The position numbers and the translations under genes were made by a program. A model generated the notes under the pieces. That model worked only from the letters and a program-made list of their open reading frames with translations, was not told the DNA's origin and searched no databases. DNA of 64,000 bases. It comes from Hypoxylon rubiginosum. Taxonomy: Eukaryota > Ascomycota > Sordariomycetes > Xylariales > Hypoxylaceae. Positions 1-10,114 of the stretch are shown piece by piece; within the stretch, counting starts at the first letter, position 1, and the number at the start of each line of letters is the position of its first letter. The stretch covers positions 1,922,001 to 1,986,000 of the forward strand of contig CADCXA010000055.1 in the NCBI GenBank assembly GCA_902806565.1, read 5' to 3'.

Positions 1-505
1 AATTGTAAGAACCTGAAGAGCCTAAAAATGAAACGGTGCATGAACGCCGGCAATTTTATATAAAGGACGTACAGAAGAGACGATCGGGGTTCGTATTCGT
101 CGTCGTGGGCGAATAATGTTGGGAGGTGAGGCGCGTTTTGTGTAATGGAGCGAAACCTGAGCTGTGTCCGAGTGTGCCAAAGTCATCAATGTCCCAAGAA
201 CGCAGCCGGAAATTGACGCACGTACTTTTCAATATTGCTTGAGCCTGACGCTAATCGAGACGGACTAGGTGTAATAGCCCCTATCTTCATTCGAATAGAA
301 TCTATCGAAACGAGTCCGGACTATGAGTTGAGGTTATTAACCGATGGTAGAGGGTCCTAGCTAACGGTCCGACGTGGAATATCTGCTCCAGAATGAAAAA
401 TTTTCCCGTTGCACTAGGATGGTATAAATAAATCAGAGGGCGATGCGAATCGATGACATGGTGAATATAATGATCCTTGAAAGGTTGCGAATACCATTTA
501 GATCA
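1..505. other. Non-coding stretch downstream of PRP40
   Basis: No open frame with domain-like content is visible on either strand. The right end must hold the PRP40 3' untranslated region. I see no tRNA, repeat or promoter that I can support. Confidence 0.5.
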
Positions 506-3148
506 TTAGTCTTCCTCGATTTCACCCTCTTCGCTACCTGAATGAACGCCCGCTTCCTCTTTAGAAGGAGGCTGCGGAGCTACTGGCGGTGTCCTAGTTT
601 TGTGACGAGTCTCACGAAGGGGGGAACGCTCACGCGGTGGTGTTCTCTCTCTTCTTAATCTCTGTAAATAAAGTTAGTCATGTGCACCACATAAAAGGTA
701 TTGGATGGATTTACCTTCGAGTCTCTAGACTCGCGACGCTCTAGATCATCATCTTCCTCGGCTCTTCGGCGCCGAGATGAGGTCGGGCGCTCATCTCCAT
801 ATGGTAGTTCTTCAACAGGGCCTCTCTCTACACGACGACGGTACATCCGCTCGCGCTCCTCCTCACGATCCCGCCTCTCCCTTTCGTAGAGGCTTGGTGG
901 ATCATCACGTCTAGGTCGAGGCGGGTAGTCCCGGTCCCGGTCTCGTTCCCGTTCCCGATCTCGGTCACGTTCGCGATCTCGGATGTCACGTTCGCGATGA
1001 GAATCCGACGGTCGACGGTCAGATAGCAAGCTCTCAGCCATGCTGGACTTACGATAGTTCTTCTCGCGTTCAGCGATAGCCTTGCGACGATCGGCCTCGT
1101 AAGCATCCGGTTCTGGACTGCGGCTATGGCGCGACGGTCGTGCGCGATCACTGCGGTGAGATCGGTCTCCTCTATCTCTATCTCGATACGTACCACGGTC
1201 AACAGATCTATCGCGACGCTTATGACGATCCCTGTCTTCTTCTTCCCTGTCTTTGACTCGTCGAAGGACCTTCTCAAATGCGCCGCGGCGGGCATCCTCG
1301 GCCTGGACAGCCTGAAACTCGGCCGCGCGTGCGAGACGCGGGCGGACCTTTTCCCAAGTATCCTCTGCAGTAATCGGCGGTTCCATATGCTTGATGTAAG
1401 ACCGGAGGTTATCAACGGCCCTCCTCTGCTGGCGTTCCGAGTGCTTGTCCTCATCAGACCGTTTGGCTTTCTTCTCTTGGAGCTGTCTAATGCGTTAGTA
1501 ACGATACATTCAGCAGACGATCTGTTTTTACACGTACCCGTTCGAAGATTAGCGTCATAATGTCGGTATCAATGTTAGCAGTGCGTCCATCATTCTTGAG
1601 TACGGTGGAGAACTCTTCGAAAGTGGTTTTCGGGGTGAGCTCAAAACGAATGTCCTGGACAGGAGAAGTTAGCTATGTCATGTAGCGCAAGTCGAATGAA
1701 ATACTTACGTCTATGACATCAAGCACGTCATTTCGCGTCGTACGCAAGGCACGTTCTTCTTCCTCTACAATATCCCAAAACAAGTCGAGAGGGCTCGAGC
1801 CGGACTGACCGCAAATGGACCTGAATCGTTCGTCATTCTCGAGCAAAGGGTAAACCTGGCTCCACTTCGTCCCTGCCTTGATCTTACCAGCTCTTCGGAG
1901 ATCTTGGAGCAGATCGACAAAGGCATCCCGCCGCTTGCGCTCGATACGGAGTTTCTTATTCCTCTGGTTCTGTCGAGTCTCGTTGAAGCTCCGCTCTAGC
2001 GATTTGATATGGTTTTGGAACGCAGTTAGAATATCAAAGTTTGAGAGAGACTTATACTTCTCGTCATTTTGGAAAGGCGCGGTCGCCTTGAGGATATTCT
2101 GAGCTTCGGACCAGCGCGTGTAGGGCTCAAGGCCGAGCTTCGGGAGGAGGTCGATGAGCCCATCCATAGCGCTCTTCTGAAGGCTGGCTTGGCTCTTGAC
2201 GTGAGATTTCTTTAGCTCAACTATGTAGTCCTCAAACAGTTGGCGGCGCTCATCTTCGTCATTGGTTGACCGGAATATCGTCTCGCCTTCCATGATAGGG
2301 CGGGCCGTCTTCCATCGCGTGTAATGCTTGATCTCCGGGTGACTCTTTAGCATAGTAGCAAAATCAGCTCGAAGCTTGGCCAATCTGTCCTTTGCGCGTT
2401 CCTTATCTTGAATAATCATGTCTTGGCAATACTTCTCAAAGGCAGCCTTTCTGTCTTTGGGGTCCTTGATGGATCGATATTGGGGATCCTTGATCGTGGC
2501 TCGCATAGCCTGTTCCCAATTCCAGTCGGGTTGTACGCCGCTGCGGCGCAACAGCTTTATGAAGGCAGCCTCAGCTTCTTCGGGGGTCGCATACTCGGGC
2601 TCGTTGTTGGCGGGGACGAAGGCCTGCGCGCGCAAATCGCTGCCGTGTGTTAGTTGACGAGACTCGGGGAAGGTCTCACGGTGCTCGCGATGGTGATCGT
2701 AACCAGAGTTCTGATAGGAAGCGCTAGGGGCGAAGGGTGTCGCAGGGCTACAAAAATTAGATATTGACATCATCAAAAGCAGTTGACATGGGTTCTTACG
2801 CAGGTGTTGAAGGTGTAGGCTCGTGGCCTAAAGCCTTCCTATATATTTCGGGCATTTCCCACGAACTTTGCTTCGTTTCTGTATTGTACCAATACTTACG
2901 ACCACCCTCCGCAGTGTATTCCTTCCAGGGCTGATTCGCTAGAGCCCGCTATCGACCTAATTAGTTTGCGGTGATACCGACGATATGGATACGGATGTGT
3001 AACAAACCTCGGCTGGGGACATCAAGTCCTCTGGCTTGGTCCATTGCGTTTCTTTCGTGATCGAGTTGGAATAGTAAACGCGTCCATCGGGGCTCTTGTA
3101 TTCTTGCCAGGGATTTGGCTGGCCATAATGGCCATTAGCTCCATTCAT
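506..3148 (-). CDS. PRP40: Pre-mRNA-processing factor PRP40 (WW and FF domains)
   Basis: U1 snRNP-associated splicing factor that in yeast helps bridge the 5' splice site and the branch-point complex in the nucleus. Six exons join in frame: 3148-3008, 2948-2800, 2747-1709, 1654-1538, 1482-715 and 661-506, giving 789 residues. Two WW domains lie near residues 12-40 and 52-82; the second holds WKEYTAEGGRKYWYN. From about residue 150 to 560 come repeated FF domains (AFIKLLRRSGV, FVDLLQDL). The C-terminal 220 residues are dominated by RD, RE and RS dipeptides, longer than the yeast tail, and end acidic (SEEGEIEED). The ATG at 3148 gives the standard short leader before WW1. It diverges from TRS65 across about 470 bases. 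Family assignment is secure; splice sites were read by eye. Confidence 0.93.
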
Positions 3149-3621
3149 GGCGAAAGCTTTGCGGGCGCGTGTTGATTCTACCGCTTTTCGTTTAAAACAG
3201 ATACTTCCTATTTCTCAAGGGGAAAAAAAGGCGGAGGGAAATAGAAAACCTATTGGCGTCAGGTTGTTCTGCGTTACAAAGATGGAGCATAGTGTGCCGA
3301 AAGACGTGAAGTTTAGAGTAGAAATAGAAAATTTATGGCGACGAGGAGGTCGGATTTGGACGGGTACGTACCTTGCTATTGATGACATAATACATTATGT
3401 AATTTGGATTAAGCTATGTAGTGGGGTGGATATAATGATATGTACATATGTACATAATAGAAGCATTGGCTTGGCATCATCTAACCGCATCGCATCTGCG
3501 CATCGCATCGTTTGTATCATCGCTAGCTGCATGCACTCTCGCACTCCTTATACTACTACAACCGAAGACTCTACTGGCATAGCTCGCCGTTGATCTCTCC
3601 TTGGCTCTACCTCGAAAAGAA
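3149..3621. promoter_or_regulatory. Divergent promoter region PRP40 / TRS65
   Basis: About 470 bases separate two divergent start codons, so both promoters must lie here. There is an AT-rich core with runs of ATAATACATTATGTAA type near 3386-3402. No specific factor site can be assigned. Confidence 0.6.
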
Positions 3622-5499
3622 ATGTCTTCTACGACTGCCGAGTCAACCCTCGACTTGCTAGATAATGCAAGCCTCTCGTATTTTATACCACTTGAAACCG
3701 AGTTTTCCGTCCAAGATGCTTTGAAGGAGAGTACAAACACAAAGCGGGAGCCTTTTAGCACAGTAGAACGGCGAGAATCTCTTTTCTTCGGTACGAGCAT
3801 CCCTATCTCCTCCAAGAGGTTCATTTCTCACCGTGCTCATTGTTAGATCCCAGATGAATCCGTCGATATATATCTCGTTCTCAAATGCCCTCATGTCGAA
3901 GAAGAAGCTCTTCGGACTTCCCTTCGAAGCCTAGTCATTTCCATCGAAGCCCAGATTGTCAACGGAAGTGTCCCGGATCGCGATAGCCAATCATCTTCCG
4001 AAGTCGTTCACACGGGTACGATAGACAGCTCGGAGAACCCGTTGATACTGGTTACCGTATCAGGAGAAGAGAATGGCGATGATGAGGGTGGCAATGGGCG
4101 GTGTACTGTCGCCGTGTGGAAACACTCGGTGCTTCTTGGTCGGCCTAGAATGCGACTTCAGAGCCCCTCGGCTGTTTTTGCTGCCGCCGCAAGTCTCAAA
4201 CCATTAGACCTATCTCTATCCGATGCGCCTCGAGACGGGTACCTGCTTAGCGGCGTAGCGTCAGGTCTAAATCTCCTCGAATCTTTTGGAAACGACCCTG
4301 GTATGAACGGGGTGAAACCTCATCTCTCGGCGCTGCGGGTATCTCGCGTCACGCCGATTACACAACAGGCGAAGGATCTTCTACGGCCTATCAAGTCTTC
4401 GCCTAAATTATCTCTCCGCATCTACCCGGTAGCACATTCGCGGTTAAGGTTCACACACTTGAACACGACACCTTCTACAGCAACCGTCCTCGCGATGCTC
4501 GAGGTTGACTTTACCCCCTTCTTCGAGTGCGAGATCATCCTTGACGAGATATCGATCTCGGTGGTGGATGGTGTAGTAGAAGACCTCACGAGCCAGGCCG
4601 GCATGCCACTTCCGTTGTCCTGTGTTGCCCACGACCATGTCACGCTCCTATATCGCATTTCCCCGGCGGAAGCAGACGTGATATCAAAGAATCCAGTTCG
4701 AGACCTTGATATCACCATCTCCGCGACAGCCCTACTGCGACCAGGTAGCTGCCAGCCTCGTTTGAGCATGGCTTGGAGCGCCACAGTCGACTTTACCGTC
4801 CCGGTAAATCCGGGCTATGGCTCTACTATGCAACCTATCCAGCGCATGCATCGCCCAAGTCAACTTTCTATCGGAGGAGACAGCGCCACCTCATTTACGT
4901 CGCCGTCCGTAGCCAGACCAGATGCGTTACCTCTCCTCGAAGCCGCAACGGCAGGGACCGAGGTTTCCGTACCTGACATAGGAATTACCATGACTTTCAC
5001 CGGTCCGTCTCCGCGCGAGACGATATATCCGGGCGACGAATTCGTCTGGAACGTGTTCGTGGTGAACCGGTCGCCGGTCCCGTCCGCGGTGCCGAGAAAG
5101 CTAGCGATAGTAGTAATCCCGAGGCGGCGGCGCAACGAATCACGAGTTAACCGGCCACCCTCGATCTCGCGGTTATCGGAGCCCCTGCACGGGCAACCAC
5201 AGCAGCCGAAGGCGACGAGAGATCGGAGTGTGGCGGACGCTGTCCTCGACGAGAACGTCGTCCATGCCATGCAGCACAGCAGCATCATCGACAGCGCAGA
5301 GGTGGTATGCCTGAGCGCGGACGTTAGGGTCGGACCGCTCGCACCTGGCGCGTGTCACGTCGCTGAACTCCGGTTCCTGGCTTTGAGAGAAGGTATCGTG
5401 AGTGTCGAGGCCGTACGAGTCATTGACCTCGCAAATAATGAGCATGTAGATATTAGGGATTTGCCGACGGTTGTCGTTGAGAGCAAGTCTAAGAGTTGA
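3622..5499 (+). CDS. TRS65: TRAPPII complex subunit Trs65 family protein
   Basis: Subunit of the TRAPPII tethering complex, which acts as a Rab exchange factor at the late Golgi. Two exons, 3622-3790 and 3854-5499, give 604 residues, near the size of yeast Trs65 (560). The 63-base intron is a multiple of three but contains a stop just before its CAG acceptor, so it must be removed. Fungal Trs65 features visible: LFFDESVDIYLVLK across the junction, FECEIILDEISISVVDG, NPGYGSTMQPIQRMHRPSQL, and a C-terminal beta-rich domain beginning ITMTFTGP with PGDEFVWNVFVVNRS. The end (LPTVVVE) is the usual last strand. A basic, poorly conserved insert (IPRRRRNESR onward) sits inside the C-terminal domain. 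The first ATG was chosen because it precedes the conserved N-terminal segment. Confidence 0.88.
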
Positions 5500-6213
5500 C
5501 AGGCTACGACTAGGAGTATTGTGTGAGTCTTAAGAGATAACTTTTGGCTGGTTGAGAATATGTGTAAAGTATGAATATATCCAACAAATGCCAGAATTCC
5601 GGGCCTGATATTCGCATATTTTGCCCTTGGTCGATGCTATATCGACTTGAACGCCCCTCACGCTTGGTACTCGGTTTCATCGCCACTAAAGAATTATCAT
5701 GGTTCCTAGATAGCAGAGAAGGAGATTGCCAAGTTGGTCTAGACATTAGGCTGCTCGATATTGACGCTCTCCCTGGCACGCTCTCTTCTAGACATTCTTG
5801 AAGATGTTCTCGATGACGTCGGTGCCTCCATCTATCCTACGTTTAAGTATTCCTGACTTGGTGCTCGGCATAGGAATTATGATATAATCTACGCCTTTAA
5901 AAAGGTGCTCTCTAGGGAGATACGCTAGTATCTCGCATATTTCCTTAATCACTGCGATCTAAGCTTTATGGTCCTCTTGCATATAGCTAGGTACGTACGT
6001 GACATCAAGGCGTGGAAGACAAAAGGCACAAGCGGCGTTCGCTCCTGCTCCTGCGTTGGGGGCTGAATGCGAAAAGCAACCAACGCAAACAAAGCTCCGC
6101 CCGGCCCGCGCCTCCCTAACTCCTTACTTCGACTTTCATCGTCAACATCTACTCCACATCTTCTTACCCTCTCGTCTTCCCTCCCGTCCCATTCGTGTCG
6201 CGTAGAACTTGCC
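5500..6213. other. Intergenic, TRS65 terminator side to P450 promoter
   Basis: Same-direction gap of about 710 bases. The right 150 bases are pyrimidine-rich (repeated CTCC, CTTC), a common fungal leader pattern just before the P450 ATG. No gene seen. Confidence 0.5.
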
Positions 6214-7926
6214 ATGGCTGTCCTTCAAATCTTTCTGACGACAGTGCTTTTGGCCGCCCTGCTGACGATCGGAGGTGCCATACGCCGTCTGTTCTTTCAC
6301 CCCTTGGCTCATATCCCTGGCCCGAGACTGGCGGCTCTCACCTGGTGGTATGAATTCTATTTCGACGCCATTCAACCCGGCCGATATGTCTTCAAAATCC
6401 AGGAGCTGCACAAACGATACGGTAAGCCCGATAGGTGCGCACGTGCAGTTCACAGCGCAGCATTCACTGATCTATCCACCTCGCAGGACCAATCATCCGG
6501 GTCACCCCGGACGAGATTCACATCTCTGATGTTGGATTCCTCGACACCATCTATGCCCCTTCGTCGTCCCCGAGAGACAAGTATGAGTACCAACTGAGAT
6601 CTCTGCGGGTTCCCGGTGGAGTTGGCACTACTCCCAGTCTTGAAGTCCATCGCAAACGACGTGAAGCTCTGTCTCCATTCTTCAGCAAACGCAATGTGGT
6701 CTTCCTTGAGCCGACGATTACCGACAAAGTTCAACAGCTTTGTCAATTGCTTTTGAAGCATGCCTCCGAACAGACGCCAGCCAATCTTTCAGATCTCTTC
6801 TTCGCCTTCTCCAATGAGTAAGATCCCTTCAAACTCGGACGGGACGAAGAATGGTCCTAACAGAGGCTAGTGTTGTCAATAACTTCTTGTTCTCTCAGAG
6901 GACAGACACGCTTTCGGATGAACAGAAAGCCGCCACATTACGCCATAACAGCTACCAGCTCATGATGGGAAGTCATCTCAACAAGCACTTCCCGTTCATT
7001 CCCGACTTCCTAGAATCTCTCCCGAAATCCATCAGCAGGCCTATCATGCCACCTGGATTGCTTGATATGCTAGACCTATTTGATGTATGCGTTGCCCTGA
7101 AAAGTATTGGCACGGTGTTCTAATACGAGAGACGCAGCGAGTCCGAGCCGAATTAGTAAGCATCATCAAAGCGAAAGCTTCTGGGGCCGGTAGCGATTCG
7201 TCGAGTGCAAAATCTGTATATTATAATGTGCTCGACAATCCTATTTTGCCCGCATCAGAGAAGGCCTTGCTCCGGCTAGAGCAAGAAGGTGCACTTCTGG
7301 TTCTCGCGGGAACGGAATCACCAGCCAAGTCCCTCAACACGATATTCTACCACCTGCTGGCCAATACACAGATCATGAGCAAGCTACGGGAAGAACTCAG
7401 CACCGTCCCACAACCAGCGTCGTGGACCCAACTTGAGCGACTGCCATATCTCACCGCGGTCATCGAGGAAGCTCACCGTCTCTCCTTCGGTGTCACGGCC
7501 AGAACAGCACGTATCGCTCGGGAAACACTTATATACACCCCTACATCTTATGCAGCTTCCTCTTCGAACATGGGAAAGTCCTTCAAGATTCCCGCCGGTG
7601 CTCCCATGAGCACAACCACCTTGAGCGCCCATACCGCACAGAGTGTTTTCCCCGACCCGTTCGTCTTCGATCCGGAACGCTGGCTCGGTGATGAGGGCCG
7701 CAAGCTCCAGAAATACCAGATGTCCTTTGGCAAAGGCAGCAGAAAGTGCCTTGGCATCGAGCTGGCACGTGCCGAGATGTATCTGGTGACTGCAGCGCTG
7801 GTTCAGGGCTTTGATATGAAACTGTGGAAGACTGAGGCGAGCGATGTGGCATTTGTTCATGATTATCATGTTTCAATGCCGAGCGCTGAGTTCAAGGGGT
7901 TGGAGGCTACGATAACTACCTTGTGA
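6214..7926 (+). CDS. Cytochrome P450, CYP58/trichodiene-oxygenase-like
   Basis: Membrane-anchored haem monooxygenase; substrate unknown. Exons 6214-6421, 6487-6817, 6871-7084 and 7138-7926 give 513 residues. Visible parts: N-terminal anchor at residues 3-25, proline hinge [11 protein letters not shown]-helix variant [13 protein letters not shown] (the acid-alcohol pair is E-S rather than the usual D/E-T), K-helix ExxR as EAHR, FDPERW, and the haem loop [10 protein letters not shown] with the ligand cysteine near residue 455. The N-terminal third ([43 protein letters not shown]) resembles proteins commonly annotated trichodiene oxygenase in Sordariomycetes; that label is by family and not a claim of trichothecene synthesis. 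No terpene cyclase, polyketide synthase or other pathway gene is adjacent, so it looks solitary. All introns keep frame; no lesion seen. Confidence 0.9.
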
Positions 7927-8042
7927 GGAAATACAACACGGTTCCACCGGTTAAAATATTCATCACTTAGTAAAAAGGGGCGCGTCTAAGTGATGGCTAT
8001 CGGCTTCGGGGGCGGCGATTTTATCGGGAACGAGTGCACCTT

Positions 8043-8497
8043 AGGTAGGCAACCCTGAGCTAGTCAAAACCTTGATTGACGACGAGGAAGCTGATGTCAA
8101 TGAACTTGACCCTTATGAACAGTCAGCCTTGACAATTAGTGACAGTCCTGTAGGCCGAGTAAGTTTTACCATGACCCCAAAAGACTTAAAGAACCGATGT
8201 AACATTCACGACTTCATGAAGCTAATGCTAACATATCTTAATATTGTCATCAGTTTCATCAGTGTCGGGTTCTGTGAGGAGTATGTGTTATTGAACAGAA
8301 CGGTGGGCCTTTCGGAGGGTAGCTGGGGTTACCACTCCGATGACGGGCAAGCATATCCGTGTCGTCATAATAATGAGCCGCAAGGAAGTCCATGCGGCCC
8401 GGGATACTGCTCAGAAGGTGATGTTGTTGGATGTGGAGTGGATTTCCGGAAGAAGGTGGCGTTCTTCACGCTTAACGGGGAAGCTCAAGGTGAGTGA
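8043..8497 (+). pseudogene. Relic with ankyrin-like and SPRY domains
   Basis: The reading frame starts inside an ankyrin-type repeat (NPELVKTLIDDEEADVNELD) with no start codon in front. It continues into a SPRY domain: ISVGFCEEYVLLNRTVGL, EGSWGYHSDDG, GDVVGCGVDF, AFFTLNGE, matching the family's core strands in order. It ends at a GTGAGTG donor-like or stop-bearing boundary without the last SPRY strands. A segment before the SPRY part (KNRCNIHDFMKLMLTYLNIV) does not look domain-like and may be intron. I read this as the middle of a decayed ankyrin-SPRY protein. It could instead be an exon of a multi-exon gene whose other exons I cannot recognise. Confidence 0.55.
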
Positions 8498-8993
8498 ATC
8501 CGCCATATCATCAGTGCTCGCGCAAGAAAGCTGACTACCTGCCATCAGGAGATGTATCGCTGAATAAAGAAGGATGACAGAGATGTGTCTTGCCGTTCGT
8601 CTGGGCTGTGCAGCTTCGCCAGGAACATGAATGATTTATCTTGAAATTGGTCAGCATCCTTCGGAAGCCCACAGCGATTTAGCAATCTGGGATTGTCACG
8701 GCTCCTCTTCCGCTTTTTATTTCCCTCTTTATCCGAGCCTGGACGTATCGCTTCTTCGTTAGCCATGTTTCGATCCACGGCATCGCTACAGCCGGACAGA
8801 GGTGATGCTGTCCTAAATATATTGACCATTTCGCCGACGGCGGCCTCGAAGTTGTGGAATAGCTACTCGCTGGGCTTTCGAGCCGTCTTCAGAAATTGAC
8901 AGGCCATGGCCCTATCCGGGTCTTGCGCTTTTATGCGGCATATTTCCTCTGTATCGACCCCGAGCTCGTACGCTAATAAAGCAAAATGGGAAC

Positions 8994-9302
8994 ATGCCAA
9001 AGGCTATGATACCTATCATGACCTCGATTATCCAACTATTAGACTTGCGTAGGTCTACCGTCGAGACCATATACGTCAAACGCCTGACGTATATCGCGCT
9101 GGTGTTCCTGCCGCTCTCCTTCGTGGCGACACTGTTTAGCATGAGTGAGCCTTTTTCGATCACCGACAGTGGCTTTTGGATATACATAGTAACTGCAATT
9201 CCGCTTCTGTTATTAGTTTTGGCTGCATCGAGCTTGCAGATGCCGAAAGCTCTGAGCACATTAACATCGCTTTTCAGGGATAAGGCACCCCGGAGAAATT
9301 GA
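8994..9302 (+). pseudogene. Relic of a CorA-like membrane protein C-terminus
   Basis: About 100 codons containing a run typical of the C-terminal part of fungal CorA-like Mg2+ transporter family proteins: VKRLTYIALVFLPLSFVATL followed by FSMSEPF and a second hydrophobic helix (WIYIVTAIPLLLLVLAAS). The family has exactly two such helices close to the C-terminus, with FSMS in place of the GMN motif. The cytosolic N-terminal domain is missing: upstream frames contain stops. It follows the SPRY relic on the same strand after about 500 bases, so both may be pieces of one decayed ankyrin-SPRY-CorA gene. Function is unlikely to survive in this fragment. Confidence 0.55.
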
Positions 9303-10114
9303 GAGAGATTTGTCTCGGGTATGTGGCATGGTTAAGACAGGTAGCCGAAAGTCATCGGATCCCAATATGGATCAAGTTCTTCACATACGGAAATGATTTA
9401 AGGGGGGATGAAAGCAGTGTTTAAGATATTTCTTATTTTCGTCGTTAGATATTGAAATAGATGATCCCACCCTAGACTTATATGATAGGAGTGACACGGC
9501 GATAAAACAATAAAGCTATTGAGCGAGGGGCTCTCAACTTAATAGCTGAGAACTTTGGTTATCCTCTTGTCTTAGCCCCTATCTCCCTATCTCGAGAGGT
9601 AAAACTAGGAGGAATCTGCTAACTGCTAACTGCTTTTCGGAGATTGTTATAGGACTTGAGCTCTAAATGGGTAGGGCCTCGTTATGAATATCTAAGACAA
9701 TATTTCTTAAGATACGGTGTGTCTGTCGCGGACTTCTCCTTATTGGTTCAGAGGAGAGCGACGATTTAGTTCTAGATTCAGGAATACCTACCTAGGTATA
9801 TACAAGCGATACAAGCATCCTTTAGCCGGACTTACTGTTTGCCTACCTGTAAGCAATATTCAGTCACTTATTGGTATAAAACAATGTAACTGGCGGGCAA
9901 TAAATTATATGAGATATATTCGTTTCTATGCGAGTGATGTTTGAAAAGGAAAGGAGCACTATGATACAGCTCTTAGCTCCATCAACCTTTCTTATTGTTC
10001 GTCTGTCTCTCCCCAACACCCACTAGGCTCTTAATTTACTACGACTCTTATTCTTTTACATGCTATACCTTAACAATTTGCCGACCTATTTTTCATAACG
10101 CCATTAGGGTGGAT
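9303..10114. other. Intergenic, AT-rich
   Basis: No gene recognised. It carries a copy of the dispersed palindromic motif (TACCTACCTAGGTATA at 9786-9801). The last 150 bases are the presumed former promoter of the RelA/SpoT pseudogene. Confidence 0.4.

Noticed and set aside
6214..8500. Secondary-metabolite cluster around the P450
   Set aside because: No synthase, transporter or pathway enzyme is next to it; neighbours are TRS65 and relics.
8545..8829. Minus-strand frame of 94 codons with a basic stretch
   Set aside because: Neighbouring codons hold a stop, no domain is recognised, and it overlaps the gap between two plus-strand relics.
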